A DNA stretch of 45,002 bases from Flavobacteriales bacterium (GCA_013002285.1 JABDKJ010000073.1:1-45002), one strand, 5' to 3'; positions 25,315 through 34,325 are shown, counted from the first letter of the stretch. A program made the numbers and translations. Notes: a model not told the origin generated them from the sequence alone.

Positions 25315-25728
25315 ATGGATACTATTGAGAAAAAAGTTGGTATCATGGAGATGATCCAACATGTGGAGACATTCCATGATTCTTTCGGAATTTCAAATAA
25401 TCATGAACCGACAACAAAGATATCTATGAATGAGATATTGTTACGATACAATTTGATGAAGGAAGAAAATGAAGAGTATTTGCAGGCTGCTCGAGAAGGT
25501 GATATAGTGGAGGTCGCGGATGCACTTGGTGATATGCTTTACATTCTTTGCGGTACGATATTAAAACATGGCATGCAGCACAAGATCCAAGAGGTATTTG
25601 AAGAGATACAAAAAAGCAATATGAGTAAGCTTGATAAAAATGGAAAGCCAATTTATCGTGAAGACGGAAAAGTGATGAAAAGTGACCAGTATTTCAGGCC
25701 AGACATTAAAGCCATTCTTAACGATTAA
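25315..25728 (+). CDS. MazG-like all-alpha NTP pyrophosphohydrolase
   Basis: 137 residues from ATG 25315. The metal-binding core of the all-alpha NTP pyrophosphatase superfamily is visible as MKEENEEYLQAAREGDIVEVADALGDMLYILCG (about residues 45-78): an EExxE-type helix followed by ExxD. The C-terminal strand-helix (SNMSKLDKNGKPIYREDGKVMKS) is typical of the phosphoribosyl-ATP/MazG-like proteins of this subgroup. It probably hydrolyses a nucleoside triphosphate or related phosphate to the monophosphate. An upstream ATG at 25288 is possible, but the extra nine residues show no family similarity. One nt separates its stop from the next gene. Confidence 0.8.
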   Translation: MDTIEKKVGIMEMIQHVETFHDSFGISNNHEPTTKISMNEILLRYNLMKEENEEYLQAAREGDIVEVADALGDMLYILCGTILKHGMQHKIQEVFEEIQKSNMSKLDKNGKPIYREDGKVMKSDQYFRPDIKAILND

Positions 25729-25729
25729 A

Positions 25730-26251
25730 ATGAGTATTCCAAAGGGATTCCAATTGTTGGATAGTTTAATGGCCAGTGCTGAAAAAGATGGTTCTGGTCT
25801 GCGTAAGTTGAACTGGGTAATGGCTCGTGCGATACCATTCAATTCTCCACATCGCATTAAAGTGAAAAGTGTTTCGGATGAAAAGGTGGTTACCAGTTTA
25901 CCTTACAAAAAACGTAATCTCAATCATCTGAAAAGCCTGCATGCTGCTGCTTTAATGACAGTGGGCGAGTATTGTTCTGGTTTATGGATCATGAAACGAA
26001 TGGGGACTAAGTATCGTGTGATCATGAAAACCATTTCAATTGAATATCATAAGCAAGGTAGAACAGATGCTATGGCCACCTACGAATTACCTGATAGTGA
26101 GTTCAAAGAACAGATCGAAAAACCATTACTGAAAGACGGTGTTGTGTTCCATACTTGTGATGTAAAGATCACGAATGCCGATGGAGACCTGCTTGCAGAT
26201 GCTGCCGTAGAGTGGCAAATAAAAGATTGGGCTAAAGTAAAGACTAAATAA
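25730..26251 (+). CDS. DUF4442 hotdog-fold protein (putative thioesterase)
   Basis: 173 residues. It resembles the DUF4442/PaaI-like hotdog family: an N-terminal helix region (LNWVMARAIPFNSPHRIKV), the central hotdog helix HLKSLHAAALMTVGEYCSGL, and the strand set ATYELPDSEF, GVVFHTCDVKITNADGD, DAAVEWQIKDW. Proteins of this fold often hydrolyse acyl-CoA thioesters. No catalytic residue can be assigned with certainty. The start ATG 25730 is preferred because it lies 1 nt after the MazG-like stop, indicating one operon. Confidence 0.8.
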   Translation: MSIPKGFQLLDSLMASAEKDGSGLRKLNWVMARAIPFNSPHRIKVKSVSDEKVVTSLPYKKRNLNHLKSLHAAALMTVGEYCSGLWIMKRMGTKYRVIMKTISIEYHKQGRTDAMATYELPDSEFKEQIEKPLLKDGVVFHTCDVKITNADGDLLADAAVEWQIKDWAKVKTK

Positions 26252-26260
26252 GGATCTTGA

Positions 26261-26776
26261 TCAAAACCCGACTTTTCCTTTTGGCTTGGCTAATTTTTGT
26301 TTTAATGACAACATTTCCAATGCAGCATTAGCGGCCTCAGCACCTTTATTACCCAGCTTGCCGCCTGACCTGGCAAGGCTCTGTTCCTTATTGTCATCGG
26401 TAAGGACACCAAACATTACTGGAACATTATATTTTAATCCTACATCCTTAACGCCTTGGCTGCAGGCTTCACAAACAAAATCGAAATGTGCGGTTTCTCC
26501 TCGAATAACACAGCCCAAACAAATAACAGCGTCTACCATTCTATATTCCAGAAGGAATTGGGCGCCAAGAGGCAATTCATAGGAACCAGGAACGTATTCA
26601 ACAAAAATATTCTCTGATAGTATACCGGCAGATTTTAGGACTTCCATTGCACCCTCTAAAAGGCCAGATGTAATGTCCTTGTTCCATTCAGATACAGCAA
26701 TGCCTATCTTTTGTTCGTCTATTTCTGATAATTTGCTCTTTTCGAATGAAGAGCTTTCACGGTCTTTTGTAGACAT
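26261..26776 (-). CDS. ribH: 6,7-dimethyl-8-ribityllumazine synthase
   Basis: 171 residues. RibH condenses 5-amino-6-ribitylaminouracil with 3,4-dihydroxy-2-butanone 4-phosphate in the penultimate step of riboflavin synthesis and forms 60-mer or pentameric shells. Visible family motifs are IGIAVSEWNKDITSGLLEGA, the VPGSYELPLGAQ loop, and AVICLGCVIRGETAHFDFVCEA with the catalytic-region His, followed by PVMFGVLTDDNKEQSLAR. The first 20 residues are extra and hydrophilic. It is 3 nt downstream of the TPR gene, so both are in one operon. Confidence 0.95.
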   Translation of the reverse strand: MSTKDRESSSFEKSKLSEIDEQKIGIAVSEWNKDITSGLLEGAMEVLKSAGILSENIFVEYVPGSYELPLGAQFLLEYRMVDAVICLGCVIRGETAHFDFVCEACSQGVKDVGLKYNVPVMFGVLTDDNKEQSLARSGGKLGNKGAEAANAALEMLSLKQKLAKPKGKVGF

Positions 26777-26779
26777 AGA

Positions 26780-27463
26780 TCACTGAGTGGCGATCTTGGC
26801 TTCCACTCTTGCAATATTTTTTGCTATGTTCCTGCCTTGAGTCGATGCATGATGATCTAATAAGATCCTGTTATAAGAACTCAAAGCACAATCATAATTT
26901 CCGATCTCTTCGCAGCAAAGTCCTTTCTTATATAAATAAATTGGTGTAGTGAAATCGTTTGCACCATGTTCCAATGCTTTGTCATAGAAAGAAATACCAG
27001 TATCAAAATCATCCAACTCAATGTGAGCATCACCGAGAGCACCCAATCGCACCGCTTCTAGTGCTACGTCATCAAATGATGCCTTCTCTAAAAAGTCTAT
27101 GGCTTCCTCAAATTCTTCATCTTGAAGATGTGTTACACCAATGGTATAGTTAGCGATATCTGCAGAAGGTGTCCCATCGTAACTCTCAGCAACTTCGTAC
27201 AGTCCCATATATTCTCCATCGCCTTGAAGCGCCAGAGTATCATTATTTTGAGCTAGGTAATATTGTGATTTCCATATCTCAGCGGCCGCGTTGTCAACCT
27301 TTGGTTTTTGAACGAAATTCTTGAATAGACCATAACCTACACCAATTACAAGTGCAGCTCCTAAAACCATTAATATAGTCTTGCCATTCTCATTTATAAA
27401 GCTTTCCGTCTTGCTATATGCTTGAGCAACATCTACGATAGTGTCATCTTTCTTTTTAGCCAT
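26780..27463 (-). CDS. Single-pass membrane TPR protein (YfgM-like)
   Basis: 227 residues. A hydrophilic N-terminus (about 28 residues) precedes one membrane helix (about 29-48: TILMVLGAALVIGVGYGLF) and a periplasmic part made of TPR-like helices (IANYTIGVTHLQDEEFEEAIDFLEKA; ALGDAHIELDDFDTGISFYDKAL; YKKGLCCEEIGNYDCALSSYNRIL). This layout resembles YfgM/DUF2133-type proteins, which associate with periplasmic chaperones or the Sec translocon. A TAATTTTG box on the minus strand (27484-27491) lies about 20 nt before the ATG and may be the -7 element. Linked to ribH. Confidence 0.82.
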   Translation of the reverse strand: MAKKKDDTIVDVAQAYSKTESFINENGKTILMVLGAALVIGVGYGLFKNFVQKPKVDNAAAEIWKSQYYLAQNNDTLALQGDGEYMGLYEVAESYDGTPSADIANYTIGVTHLQDEEFEEAIDFLEKASFDDVALEAVRLGALGDAHIELDDFDTGISFYDKALEHGANDFTTPIYLYKKGLCCEEIGNYDCALSSYNRILLDHHASTQGRNIAKNIARVEAKIATQ

Positions 27464-27540
27464 GCTTTTTAAAAAATTTCGGGCAAAATTAGTCTTTTTT
27501 ACAACAATGTCTATTTATTACGCAAACGAATAGATAATGT

Positions 27541-27548
27541 TAACTTTG
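27541..27548 (+). promoter_or_regulatory. Putative -7 element of recF
   Basis: TAACTTTG matches the Bacteroidota -7 consensus TAnnTTTG exactly. It lies 18 nt before the recF start. Twenty nt further upstream is TTA (27518-27520), a one-base departure from the usual TTG. Confidence 0.4.
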
Positions 27549-27566
27549 TTTATCAAGTATTTTTGA

Positions 27567-28679
27567 GTGAAACTGATCAGCCTAGACCTCCTGAATTTTA
27601 AGAATTACGAGCAAGCAGAATTTCTGTTCAAAGCTCAGATCAATTGCTTTACGGGAAACAATGGTTCTGGTAAGACCAATATTCTTGATGCCATTCACTA
27701 TCTGTCTTTCTGTAAAAGTCATTTTAATGCCATTGATGTGCAAAATATTAAGCACGGAACAGAGTTTTTTGTGATCGAGGGTAAGTTCGATATGGATGAT
27801 GAGACCGATCAGGTTTTTTGTAGCGTGAAAAAGGGTCAAGGAAAAACATTCAAGCGGAACAAGAAGTCTTACGAAAAGTTAGCCGATCATATCGGTAAAT
27901 ATCCTAGTGTAATAATCACTCCTTATGACATAGAATTAGTGAAAGGAGGAAGTGAATTGAGAAGAAAATTTATTGACAAGATCATTTCACAGTACGACCG
28001 GCCATATTTGGATAATTTGATCAAGTACAACCGCTCATTGTCGCACAGAAATAATTTGTTGAAATTCTTTAGTGAGAATAGAACTTTCGATCAAGATCAA
28101 TTGAATATTTGGAACGATCAATTGGTAGAGCACGGTAACTATATTTATCGCAAAAGGAGAGATTTCATTTCTGAATTGAGCCCGATGTTCACAGAGCTGT
28201 ATAAAACGATCTCAGGTTCTGAGGAAAATGTATCCGTAGAATACAGATCCCAATTGAACCAAGGAAATTTCTATGAGCTGTTAGTAGCGTGTCAGCAGGA
28301 CGATAGACGAAGGAATTACTCAACAGTCGGCCTTCATAAAGATGATCTATTGTTGAAAATAGGAGAGCACCCGATAAAGAAGTTTGGTTCCCAGGGACAA
28401 CAAAAATCGCTATTGATCGCTTTAAGATTAGCTCAATTCCAGTTCATTAAAGAAGTGAAGGGTGTTGTGCCTATCTTGTTGTTAGACGATATTTTTGACA
28501 AATTAGATGATCAGAGAGTTAAAAATTTGATCGAGCTGGTAAGTGAAGAAGAATTTGGTCAGATCTTTATCTCTGACACAAGTGATCTTAGGATGATCCA
28601 GATCTTTGAAGAGATCGGAAAGGAATACGAAATATTTAAAGTTTCTAAAGGAGAATTAAGCCATGAAAACATCGCGTGA
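27567..28679 (+). CDS. recF: DNA replication and repair protein RecF
   Basis: A 370-residue SMC-like ABC ATPase that helps load RecA at single-strand gaps through RecOR. Walker A is GNNGSGKTN at about residues 30-38. The signature region is KKFGSQGQQKSLLIALRLA, Walker B is VVPILLLDDIFDKLD, and a D-loop/H-loop region follows (GQIFISDTSD). The start is GTG (MKLISLDLLNFKNYEQ), matching the family N-terminus. Its 3' end overlaps the DUF721 gene by 17 nt, the usual Bacteroidota arrangement. Confidence 0.95.
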   Translation: MKLISLDLLNFKNYEQAEFLFKAQINCFTGNNGSGKTNILDAIHYLSFCKSHFNAIDVQNIKHGTEFFVIEGKFDMDDETDQVFCSVKKGQGKTFKRNKKSYEKLADHIGKYPSVIITPYDIELVKGGSELRRKFIDKIISQYDRPYLDNLIKYNRSLSHRNNLLKFFSENRTFDQDQLNIWNDQLVEHGNYIYRKRRDFISELSPMFTELYKTISGSEENVSVEYRSQLNQGNFYELLVACQQDDRRRNYSTVGLHKDDLLLKIGEHPIKKFGSQGQQKSLLIALRLAQFQFIKEVKGVVPILLLDDIFDKLDDQRVKNLIELVSEEEFGQIFISDTSDLRMIQIFEEIGKEYEIFKVSKGELSHENIA

Positions 28680-28956
28680 TGCAATGAGTATGGCCGATGC
28701 CATAAAAAACTACATAAAGAAAACTGGAAAGGAAAAAGGGTTTCAGAATGCGGAGATAGTAAGCGCTTGGCCAGAAGTGATGGGGCAAGCCGTAGCTTCG
28801 AGAACTGAGAAAATATCTTTCTATAAGGGAACGCTTTATATCAAACTTAATTCAGCTCCATTGAAAAACGAGCTAGTTCTTTCAAGGGCACAGGTAGCTG
28901 CCAGATTGAATGAACACTTGGGTGAAACCATAGTTATGAACATTAATATTGGTTAA
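28663..28956 (+). CDS. DUF721 domain-containing protein
   Basis: 97 residues. Family landmarks are the N-terminal helix (MADAIKNYIKKTGKEKGFQNAEI), the VSAWPEVMGQAVASRTEKISF segment and the final NELVLSRAQVAARLNEHLG. DUF721 proteins are small nucleic-acid-associated proteins of unknown exact role and often sit next to recF, as here. ATG 28663 overlaps recF by 17 nt. A second in-frame ATG at 28684 is a possible internal start and would remove the overlap. Confidence 0.88.
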   Translation: MKTSRDAMSMADAIKNYIKKTGKEKGFQNAEIVSAWPEVMGQAVASRTEKISFYKGTLYIKLNSAPLKNELVLSRAQVAARLNEHLGETIVMNINIG

Positions 28957-29031
28957 CTATTGGTCAAAAATTGACACAAAAGTTCAAATTTTCACTTATT
29001 TCGAATACTTAATCATTAAACTTTAAATGCT

Positions 29032-29433
29032 ATGTTAAAAGAATTTAAGAATTTCATATTGACGGGTAACGTTATCGATTTTGCGATAGCTGTTATTCTT
29101 GCGGGTGCTGTTGGACTTGTTGTCAATGTATTTGTGAATGACGTAATGATGCCTATCGTATGTCACTTTGCTGGTGGAATAGACTTTGCTCAAATGAAAA
29201 CGGTACTTGATGCTGCTGTTGGAACTGAGGGAGAGCCTGGTTATTCTCCAGAGAATGCCATTAGATATGGAGCATGGATCAATACGATCATTAACTTGAT
29301 CATTGTTGGTTTTGTATTGTTCATGTTGTCAAAGGCTGCTGCTAAAGCAATGAAGAAAAAAGAAGAAGCTCCGGGACCACCTCCTGCAGATATCACTCTT
29401 CTTACAGAAATAAGAGATGCTTTGAAAAAGTAA
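29032..29433 (+). CDS. mscL: Large-conductance mechanosensitive channel MscL
   Basis: 133 residues, a normal length. The N-terminal amphipathic helix and first membrane helix read MLKEFKNFILTGNVIDFAIAVILAGAVGLVVNVFVNDVMMPIV. A periplasmic loop follows (about 50-78, more acidic than usual, including GTEGEPGYSPENAIRYG), then the second membrane helix (WINTIINLIIVGFVLFMLSKA) and the cytoplasmic helix ending LLTEIRDALKK. It forms a homopentameric tension-gated pore that releases solutes on hypo-osmotic shock. A strong terminator follows. Confidence 0.94.
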   Translation: MLKEFKNFILTGNVIDFAIAVILAGAVGLVVNVFVNDVMMPIVCHFAGGIDFAQMKTVLDAAVGTEGEPGYSPENAIRYGAWINTIINLIIVGFVLFMLSKAAAKAMKKKEEAPGPPPADITLLTEIRDALKK

Positions 29434-29452
29434 TTCTTTTAAATAGAAAACT

Positions 29453-29485
29453 AAAAAACCCTGATGTTTCCATCAGGGTTTTTTT
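29453..29485. terminator. Bidirectional rho-independent terminator between mscL and ndk
   Basis: An A-tract (29453-29458), stem CCCTGATG (29459-29466), TTTC loop and CATCAGGG (29471-29478), then seven T (29479-29485). The 8-bp stem is perfect and has A/T tracts on both sides, so it can end mscL on the plus strand and ndk on the minus strand. Confidence 0.92.
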
Positions 29486-29507
29486 ATGTGAGATATTTTT
29501 TTGAGTT

Positions 29508-29930
29508 CTATGAAATAAATTCCTCAGGTGAAAAATGGAAATTTCCTTCGATCAGCGCATTTTCATCGCTATCAGAACCATGAACAGCATTCTTAGCTTT
29601 TGATTCTGCAAATTTAGCTCTGATCGTTCCTTCTTCTGCATCTGCAGGGTCAGTAGCCCCAATAAGCTTTCTGAATGACTCAACTGCATTCTCTTTCTCT
29701 AGTACAGCCGCAACAATAGGCCCGGAAGTCATATAATCCACCAATTCACCATAGAACGGCCTTTCGTTATGCACGGCATAAAACTGTTCTGCGCTTTCTT
29801 TGCTTAAACGAGTATATTTCATCGCTATGATCTTGAATCCATCTTCTATGATCATATCCAATATTTTCCCAATGTATCCGTTTTCTACACCATCAGGCTT
29901 TATCATTGTCAAGGTTCTATTTCCTGCCAT
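29508..29930 (-). CDS. ndk: Nucleoside diphosphate kinase
   Basis: 140 residues. Ndk transfers the gamma phosphate of ATP to NDPs through a phosphohistidine. The N-terminal strand [17 protein letters not shown], the Kpn-loop region [18 protein letters not shown] and the active-site His117 in [12 protein letters not shown] are all intact. Its own -7-like box (TACTTTTG on the minus strand, 29960-29967) lies about 30 nt upstream of the ATG. Divergent from the nrnA-like gene. Confidence 0.97.
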   Translation of the reverse strand: MAGNRTLTMIKPDGVENGYIGKILDMIIEDGFKIIAMKYTRLSKESAEQFYAVHNERPFYGELVDYMTSGPIVAAVLEKENAVESFRKLIGATDPADAEEGTIRAKFAESKAKNAVHGSDSDENALIEGNFHFSPEEFIS

Positions 29931-30033
29931 TCTATTTTTCTTTATGTTAAAAATTTCGGCAAAAGTAAGTAAAAATGCGCTCGATAAAAGGACTTTATCA
30001 CTTGCTTAATTTTACCTTCGCAAAAAAAGAATA

Positions 30034-31029
30034 TTGCATTTCAAAAGAGCAGACATAGAGCGCGCATTAAAGGAGATCGAGAATGCCCAGAAAGTGGTGA
30101 TCATAACTCATAGATCTCCAGATGGTGATGCAATTGGAAGCAGCTTGGGTTTTGCAAAAGCACTCGAAAACTGGGGAAAGGAAGTTACGGTTGTTATTCC
30201 GGACGCCTACGCATCTGTTTTCAATTATTTGGAAGGGAATATTTTGGATCACTCAGAAAATACTGTTGGGGCCGAAGATGCGATAAGATCAGCTGATCTT
30301 CTTTTCTGTTTGGACCACAACGATCTAAAGCGAGTCGGAAATGTCAGAGAAGTTGTTGATAAGGCAATAGTTACAAAGATCTTAATTGATCACCATCCAT
30401 ATCCGAGCAATGAATTTGACATCATGTTCTCAAGTACTTCTTATGGGTCGACAGCTGAAATGGTTTTCCATTTTTTAGATGATCTGGACTCTCTACATCT
30501 CATTAATGAAGAAGGCGCAACAGCTTTGATGACGGGAATTATTACCGACACGGGGTCTTTCAAATATGGAACTTCAGCTATTACTTTTAGTGTGGCGAGT
30601 CAGTTAGTGGGCAAAGGCGCAAAGTCAGAGGATATTCAAAAGGCAATTTTCGACCAGAACACGATCAGTCGTTTACGATTGAACGGATATGCCTTAAGCG
30701 AAAAACTCGAGATCCTTGAGGATATAAATGCAGCGATCATTTCTTTGAATGGGGATGAATTAGAGCGGTTCAATTTTCAAAAAGGTGATACTGAGGGTTT
30801 GGTAAACCAGGCGCTCTCAATTAAGGGCATTAAAATGGCTGTATTCGTTCAAGATAGAAATGGTGAGACCAGATTATCTTTCCGTTCACAGGATGATATA
30901 GAAGTGAACAAGATCGCTACAGAGAATTTCAATGGAGGTGGGCATGACCGGGCAGCTGGAGGTATCTCAGAATTATCTGTGGAAGAAACAGTTTCAAAAT
31001 TGAAAGAGATACTCCCGAATTATGCCTGA
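30034..31029 (+). CDS. DHH-family phosphoesterase (NrnA-like oligoribonuclease / pAp phosphatase)
   Basis: 331 residues. The DHH domain contains ITHRSPDGDAIGSSLGFAKAL (about residues 24-44), FCLDHND, the family-naming DHH in LIDHHPYPSN, and GIITDTGSFKYG. The C-terminal DHHA1 domain ends in FNGGGHDRAAGG. NrnA-type enzymes degrade short RNA oligonucleotides and dephosphorylate 3'-phosphoadenosine 5'-phosphate. The start is TTG (MHFKRADIERALKEIENAQKVVI). No ATG fits the family N-terminus. It overlaps the FKBP lipoprotein gene by 8 nt, an arrangement also known for gldI in gliding flavobacteria. Confidence 0.92.
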   Translation: MHFKRADIERALKEIENAQKVVIITHRSPDGDAIGSSLGFAKALENWGKEVTVVIPDAYASVFNYLEGNILDHSENTVGAEDAIRSADLLFCLDHNDLKRVGNVREVVDKAIVTKILIDHHPYPSNEFDIMFSSTSYGSTAEMVFHFLDDLDSLHLINEEGATALMTGIITDTGSFKYGTSAITFSVASQLVGKGAKSEDIQKAIFDQNTISRLRLNGYALSEKLEILEDINAAIISLNGDELERFNFQKGDTEGLVNQALSIKGIKMAVFVQDRNGETRLSFRSQDDIEVNKIATENFNGGGHDRAAGGISELSVEETVSKLKEILPNYA

Positions 31030-31552
31030 TCTTTCGAGTAGAATATTGGTTTTTACATGGGTGTTACTGCTTTTGAATTGTGGCTCGTGCAGCGATCCAA
31101 AGCCTGTTAGTTATGACATGAACGAGATCAAAAAACAGATAGAGGAAGATTCAAAAACGAATGCTAAAAGAGAAAAAAAAGAGATCGAGAAATATGTGAA
31201 GAATAACTCGTGGGAAGTCAAAAGTACGGGAACAGGATTGACTTATCTCCTTCATGATCTAGGTTCTGGTGAGAAAGCAAAAGTGGATCAGATCGCGACC
31301 ATTCACTACTCCATATATCTATTAAATGATTCTCTCTGTTACTCTTCCATAGGTAAGGAGCCAGCTCGATTCCAAATAGGTAAGGCGACTGTTGAAACTG
31401 GATTACATGAAGCTCTTCAATTGATGCGCGTAGGAGACAAAGCAAATTTCTTATTGCCTTCTCATTTGGCTCATGGTACGTTCGGTGATCGAAAAAAGAT
31501 CCCTCCTCAAACTCCATTGAGATATGATGTTGAGCTTATTTCTTTGAATTAG
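31022..31552 (+). CDS. FKBP-type peptidyl-prolyl isomerase lipoprotein (GldI-like)
   Basis: 176 residues. The signal peptide has lipobox-like Cys residues (LLLNC, then GSC, about residues 20-23), so it should be a lipoprotein. A charged linker follows, then an FKBP domain from about residue 70: TGTGLTYLLHDLGSGEKA, IHYSIYLLNDSLCYSS, LHEALQLMRVGDKANFLLPS, and the end FGDRKKIPPQTPLRYDVELISLN. It helps fold periplasmic or outer-membrane proteins. In gliding Flavobacteria the equivalent lipoprotein is GldI. Whether this organism glides cannot be told from the window. Confidence 0.87.
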   Translation: MPDLSSRILVFTWVLLLLNCGSCSDPKPVSYDMNEIKKQIEEDSKTNAKREKKEIEKYVKNNSWEVKSTGTGLTYLLHDLGSGEKAKVDQIATIHYSIYLLNDSLCYSSIGKEPARFQIGKATVETGLHEALQLMRVGDKANFLLPSHLAHGTFGDRKKIPPQTPLRYDVELISLN

Positions 31553-31555
31553 AGC

Positions 31556-31590
31556 AAAAAAAACCGCCATGTTTCCATAGCGGTTTTCTA
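31556..31590. terminator. Bidirectional terminator between FKBP gene and clpC
   Basis: An A-tract (31556-31563) followed by ACCGCCATG (31563-31571), TTTC loop and CATAGCGGT (31576-31584), with one C-A mismatch, then TTTCT. It lies between the convergent FKBP and clpC genes and can serve both. Confidence 0.8.
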
Positions 31591-31606
31591 TTCCTTTATT
31601 GAGAAT

Positions 31607-34162
31607 TTATTCTTTCTCTTCTTCTTTTTTCTTCTTTCGTGACTTAGATACTTTAATGACGATCTTCTTGTCCTTATCTAAAGACACAACGAGCGAATCT
31701 CCCTCGTTCAATTTTGCATTTATGATCTGCTCTGCTAATGGATCTTCAAGATATTTCTGAATAGCTCTTTTCAAAGGTCGAGCCCCAAATTTCTCATCAT
31801 AGCCTTTTTCAGCGATATGATCCTTGGCTTCAGCCGTAAGTTTTATCTTATACCCAAGTCCTTCAACTCGGCCATATAATTTGCCCAATTCAATATCAAT
31901 AATTGAATGAATATGTTCTTTCTTGAGTGAGTTAAACAATATAAGATCATCGATCCTATTCAAGAATTCTGGAGCGAAAGTCTTTTTTAGCGCATTGGAA
32001 ATAACACTTTTTGTGTCATCATCTGTGCTGTCTTTCTTAGCCTTGGTACTAAAACCAACACCAGTTCCAAAATCTTGTAATTGTCTAGCCCCGATATTTG
32101 AGGTCATGATCATTATCGTATTTCTGAAATCTATTCTTCTACCCAGACTATCGGTCAATTGACCATCGTCAAGGGCTTGAAGTAATAAGTTGAACACATC
32201 TGGATGCGCTTTCTCTATCTCATCTAACAATACGATGGAGTAGGGACGTCTCCTAACCTTCTCAGTAAGTTGACCACCTTCTTCATATCCGATATATCCC
32301 GGAGGCGCTCCTATCAACCTAGACACAGCAAACTTCTCCATGTATTCGCTCATGTCAATTCGTATGAGCGCTTCTTCGCTATCAAATAGATATTTCGCCA
32401 GTTCTTTTGCCAATTGTGTTTTTCCAACACCAGTAGGTCCAAGGAAAATGAATGAACCAATTGGTTTATTTGGGTCTTTTAATCCGGCTCTGTTCCTTTG
32501 AATAGCCTTCACTACTTTTCCAATAGCTTCATTTTGGCCTATGACGCTTCCCTGAAGTTCATCTGCCATTCTGACAAGTCTGCCACTTTCTTTTTCAGCT
32601 ATCTTTTGAACGGGAATGCCCGTCATCATAGCAACTACTTCTTCAACATTGTCTACATCAACCATCTCTCTGTGGCTTCTAGCTTCATCTTCCCACTTTT
32701 GCTTAGCTAGATCAAGTTCTTCGATCAACTGCCTTTCCTTATCTCTCAGTTTAGCAGCTTCCTCGTATTTCTGACTTCTTACCACTTGATTTTTTTCGTC
32801 CTTTATAGACTCGATCCCTTTTTCAAGGTCCAGAATGTTCTGAGGAACATTAATGTTAGTGATATGGACACGAGAGCCTACTTCATCCAATGCATCAATA
32901 GCCTTGTCTGGAAGATGTCTGTCAGTAATATATCTACTTGTTAATTCAACACATGCTTTAATAGCTTCATCAGTATAGGTAACACTGTGATGATCTTCGT
33001 ATTTCTCTTTGATATTATTTAAGATCTGGATTGTCTCTTCAACAGTAGTTGGTTCAACCATTACCTTTTGGAACCTCCTTTCAAGAGCTCCATCTTTTTC
33101 AATGTACTGTCTGTACTCATCTAATGTAGTAGCGCCAATACATTGTATTTCTCCTCTAGCTAAGGCTGGTTTGAACATATTCGAAGCATCTAATGAGCCC
33201 GAAGCGCCTCCGGCACCAACAATAGTGTGTATCTCATCAATGAATAAGATAACGTCAGGAGACTTCTCTAATTCATTCATAACAGCTTTCATTCTCTCTT
33301 CGAACTGACCTCTATACTTTGTTCCTGCAACCAAGCTTGCAATATCTAGAGCAACGATCCTTTTTCCGAAGAGCACTCTAGACACTTTCTTTTGCATGAT
33401 CCTCAGTGCCAGACCTTCCGCGATCGCAGATTTACCAACACCGGGTTCTCCAATTAGAACAGGATTGTTCTTTTTTCTTCTAGAAAGTATTTGAGAAACT
33501 CTTTCAATTTCTTTTTCCCTTCCAACGATAGGGTCTAGTTTCCCCTCATCAGCAAGATCTGTCAGGTCGCGTCCAAAATTATCAAGTACCGGAGTTTTGG
33601 TTTTACTGTCAGTGACTTTTCGTTGACCAGAGCCACCACCTGGCGCTCCACCTTCATATCCAGCATCATCATCATCTTCTGGTGTGCTTGGGAAATCAGA
33701 AGTAAAATCAGGTGCACTTTCTTCTGTACCAATGATCGATTCAAAATTTTCTTTTACCATATCGTAGTCTACATTGAAGGCATGAAGCTGTCTTGTTGCC
33801 ACATTGTCATCATCTTTTAAGATGCTTAGCAATAAGTGCTCTGTACCGATTGTTGTGTTTTTAAATATTTTAGCTTCTAGGTAAGTTATCTTCAAAACTT
33901 TTTCAGCTTGCTTCACAAGTGGAATATTTCCTAGGTTAGTTGTTTTGTTCCTCTTTGATCTAGTGGATGATTCAACAGCTTTTCGAAGGGCTTTAAGGTC
34001 TACATCTAAATTCTTTAAGATCTTGACAGCCGTGCCTTCTCCCTCTCTGATTATCCCTAAGAGAAAATGTTCTACACCAATGAAATCATGACCCAATCTC
34101 AGTGCTTCTTCTCGACTGAAAGTGATCACATCCTTAACTCTACTTGAAAATCTCGCGTCCAT
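31607..34162 (-). CDS. clpC: ATP-dependent Clp protease ATP-binding subunit ClpC
   Basis: 851 residues, a Hsp100 unfoldase that feeds substrates to ClpP. Two Clp N-repeats lie at residues 1-145 ([23 protein letters not shown] and [10 protein letters not shown]). An acidic Gly-rich linker covers about 150-185. AAA+ domain 1 has Walker A GEPGVGKS at about residue 236. The middle region carries a UVR motif ([15 protein letters not shown], about 460), which separates ClpC from ClpA and ClpB. AAA+ domain 2 has GPTGVGKT at about 574, and the protein ends in a Lys/Glu-rich tail. Two equally spaced promoter-like sites lie upstream. Adaptors such as McsB are not in the window. Confidence 0.95.
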   Translation of the reverse strand: MDARFSSRVKDVITFSREEALRLGHDFIGVEHFLLGIIREGEGTAVKILKNLDVDLKALRKAVESSTRSKRNKTTNLGNIPLVKQAEKVLKITYLEAKIFKNTTIGTEHLLLSILKDDDNVATRQLHAFNVDYDMVKENFESIIGTEESAPDFTSDFPSTPEDDDDAGYEGGAPGGGSGQRKVTDSKTKTPVLDNFGRDLTDLADEGKLDPIVGREKEIERVSQILSRRKKNNPVLIGEPGVGKSAIAEGLALRIMQKKVSRVLFGKRIVALDIASLVAGTKYRGQFEERMKAVMNELEKSPDVILFIDEIHTIVGAGGASGSLDASNMFKPALARGEIQCIGATTLDEYRQYIEKDGALERRFQKVMVEPTTVEETIQILNNIKEKYEDHHSVTYTDEAIKACVELTSRYITDRHLPDKAIDALDEVGSRVHITNINVPQNILDLEKGIESIKDEKNQVVRSQKYEEAAKLRDKERQLIEELDLAKQKWEDEARSHREMVDVDNVEEVVAMMTGIPVQKIAEKESGRLVRMADELQGSVIGQNEAIGKVVKAIQRNRAGLKDPNKPIGSFIFLGPTGVGKTQLAKELAKYLFDSEEALIRIDMSEYMEKFAVSRLIGAPPGYIGYEEGGQLTEKVRRRPYSIVLLDEIEKAHPDVFNLLLQALDDGQLTDSLGRRIDFRNTIMIMTSNIGARQLQDFGTGVGFSTKAKKDSTDDDTKSVISNALKKTFAPEFLNRIDDLILFNSLKKEHIHSIIDIELGKLYGRVEGLGYKIKLTAEAKDHIAEKGYDEKFGARPLKRAIQKYLEDPLAEQIINAKLNEGDSLVVSLDKDKKIVIKVSKSRKKKKEEEKE

Positions 34163-34222
34163 GCTTATTCCTTTATTCTCTTATTTAACGTCAGAACTGC
34201 CAATTTTGTTAGCAATACTTGA

Positions 34223-34251
34223 CAAAAATACCTTAAAAACCATTCCACCAA
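34223..34251 (-). promoter_or_regulatory. Proximal clpC promoter (Bacteroidota type)
   Basis: On the minus strand TTG (34251-34249), an 18-nt spacer and TATTTTTG (34230-34223). This matches the Bacteroidota primary-sigma pattern TTG-N(17-23)-TAnnTTTG at every defined base. The expected start lies near 34216, giving a leader of about 54 nt. Confidence 0.7.
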
Positions 34252-34260
34252 CTATTGTTC

Positions 34261-34289
34261 CAAAAATATTTTGACATCGATCATTTCAA
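34261..34289 (-). promoter_or_regulatory. Distal clpC promoter (Bacteroidota type)
   Basis: On the minus strand TTG (34289-34287), an 18-nt spacer and TATTTTTG (34268-34261). It has the same -7 sequence and the same spacer length as the proximal site, displaced by 38 nt. The expected leader is about 90 nt. Confidence 0.62.
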
Positions 34290-34311
34290 AGTTTTCTAAC
34301 CTTCAATTTTC

Positions 34312-34325
34312 CACAAAATTTTGTG
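34312..34325. promoter_or_regulatory. 14-nt perfect palindrome in the clpC-gyrA divergent region
   Basis: CACAAAATTTTGTG is exactly self-complementary. It sits 23 nt upstream of the distal clpC -33 site and 108 nt before the gyrA start, so a protein bound there could affect either gene. No matching regulator is encoded nearby. Confidence 0.35.

Noticed and set aside
29800..30009. 69-residue plus-strand ORF across the start of ndk
   Set aside because: It is antisense to conserved ndk sequence and its promoter region.
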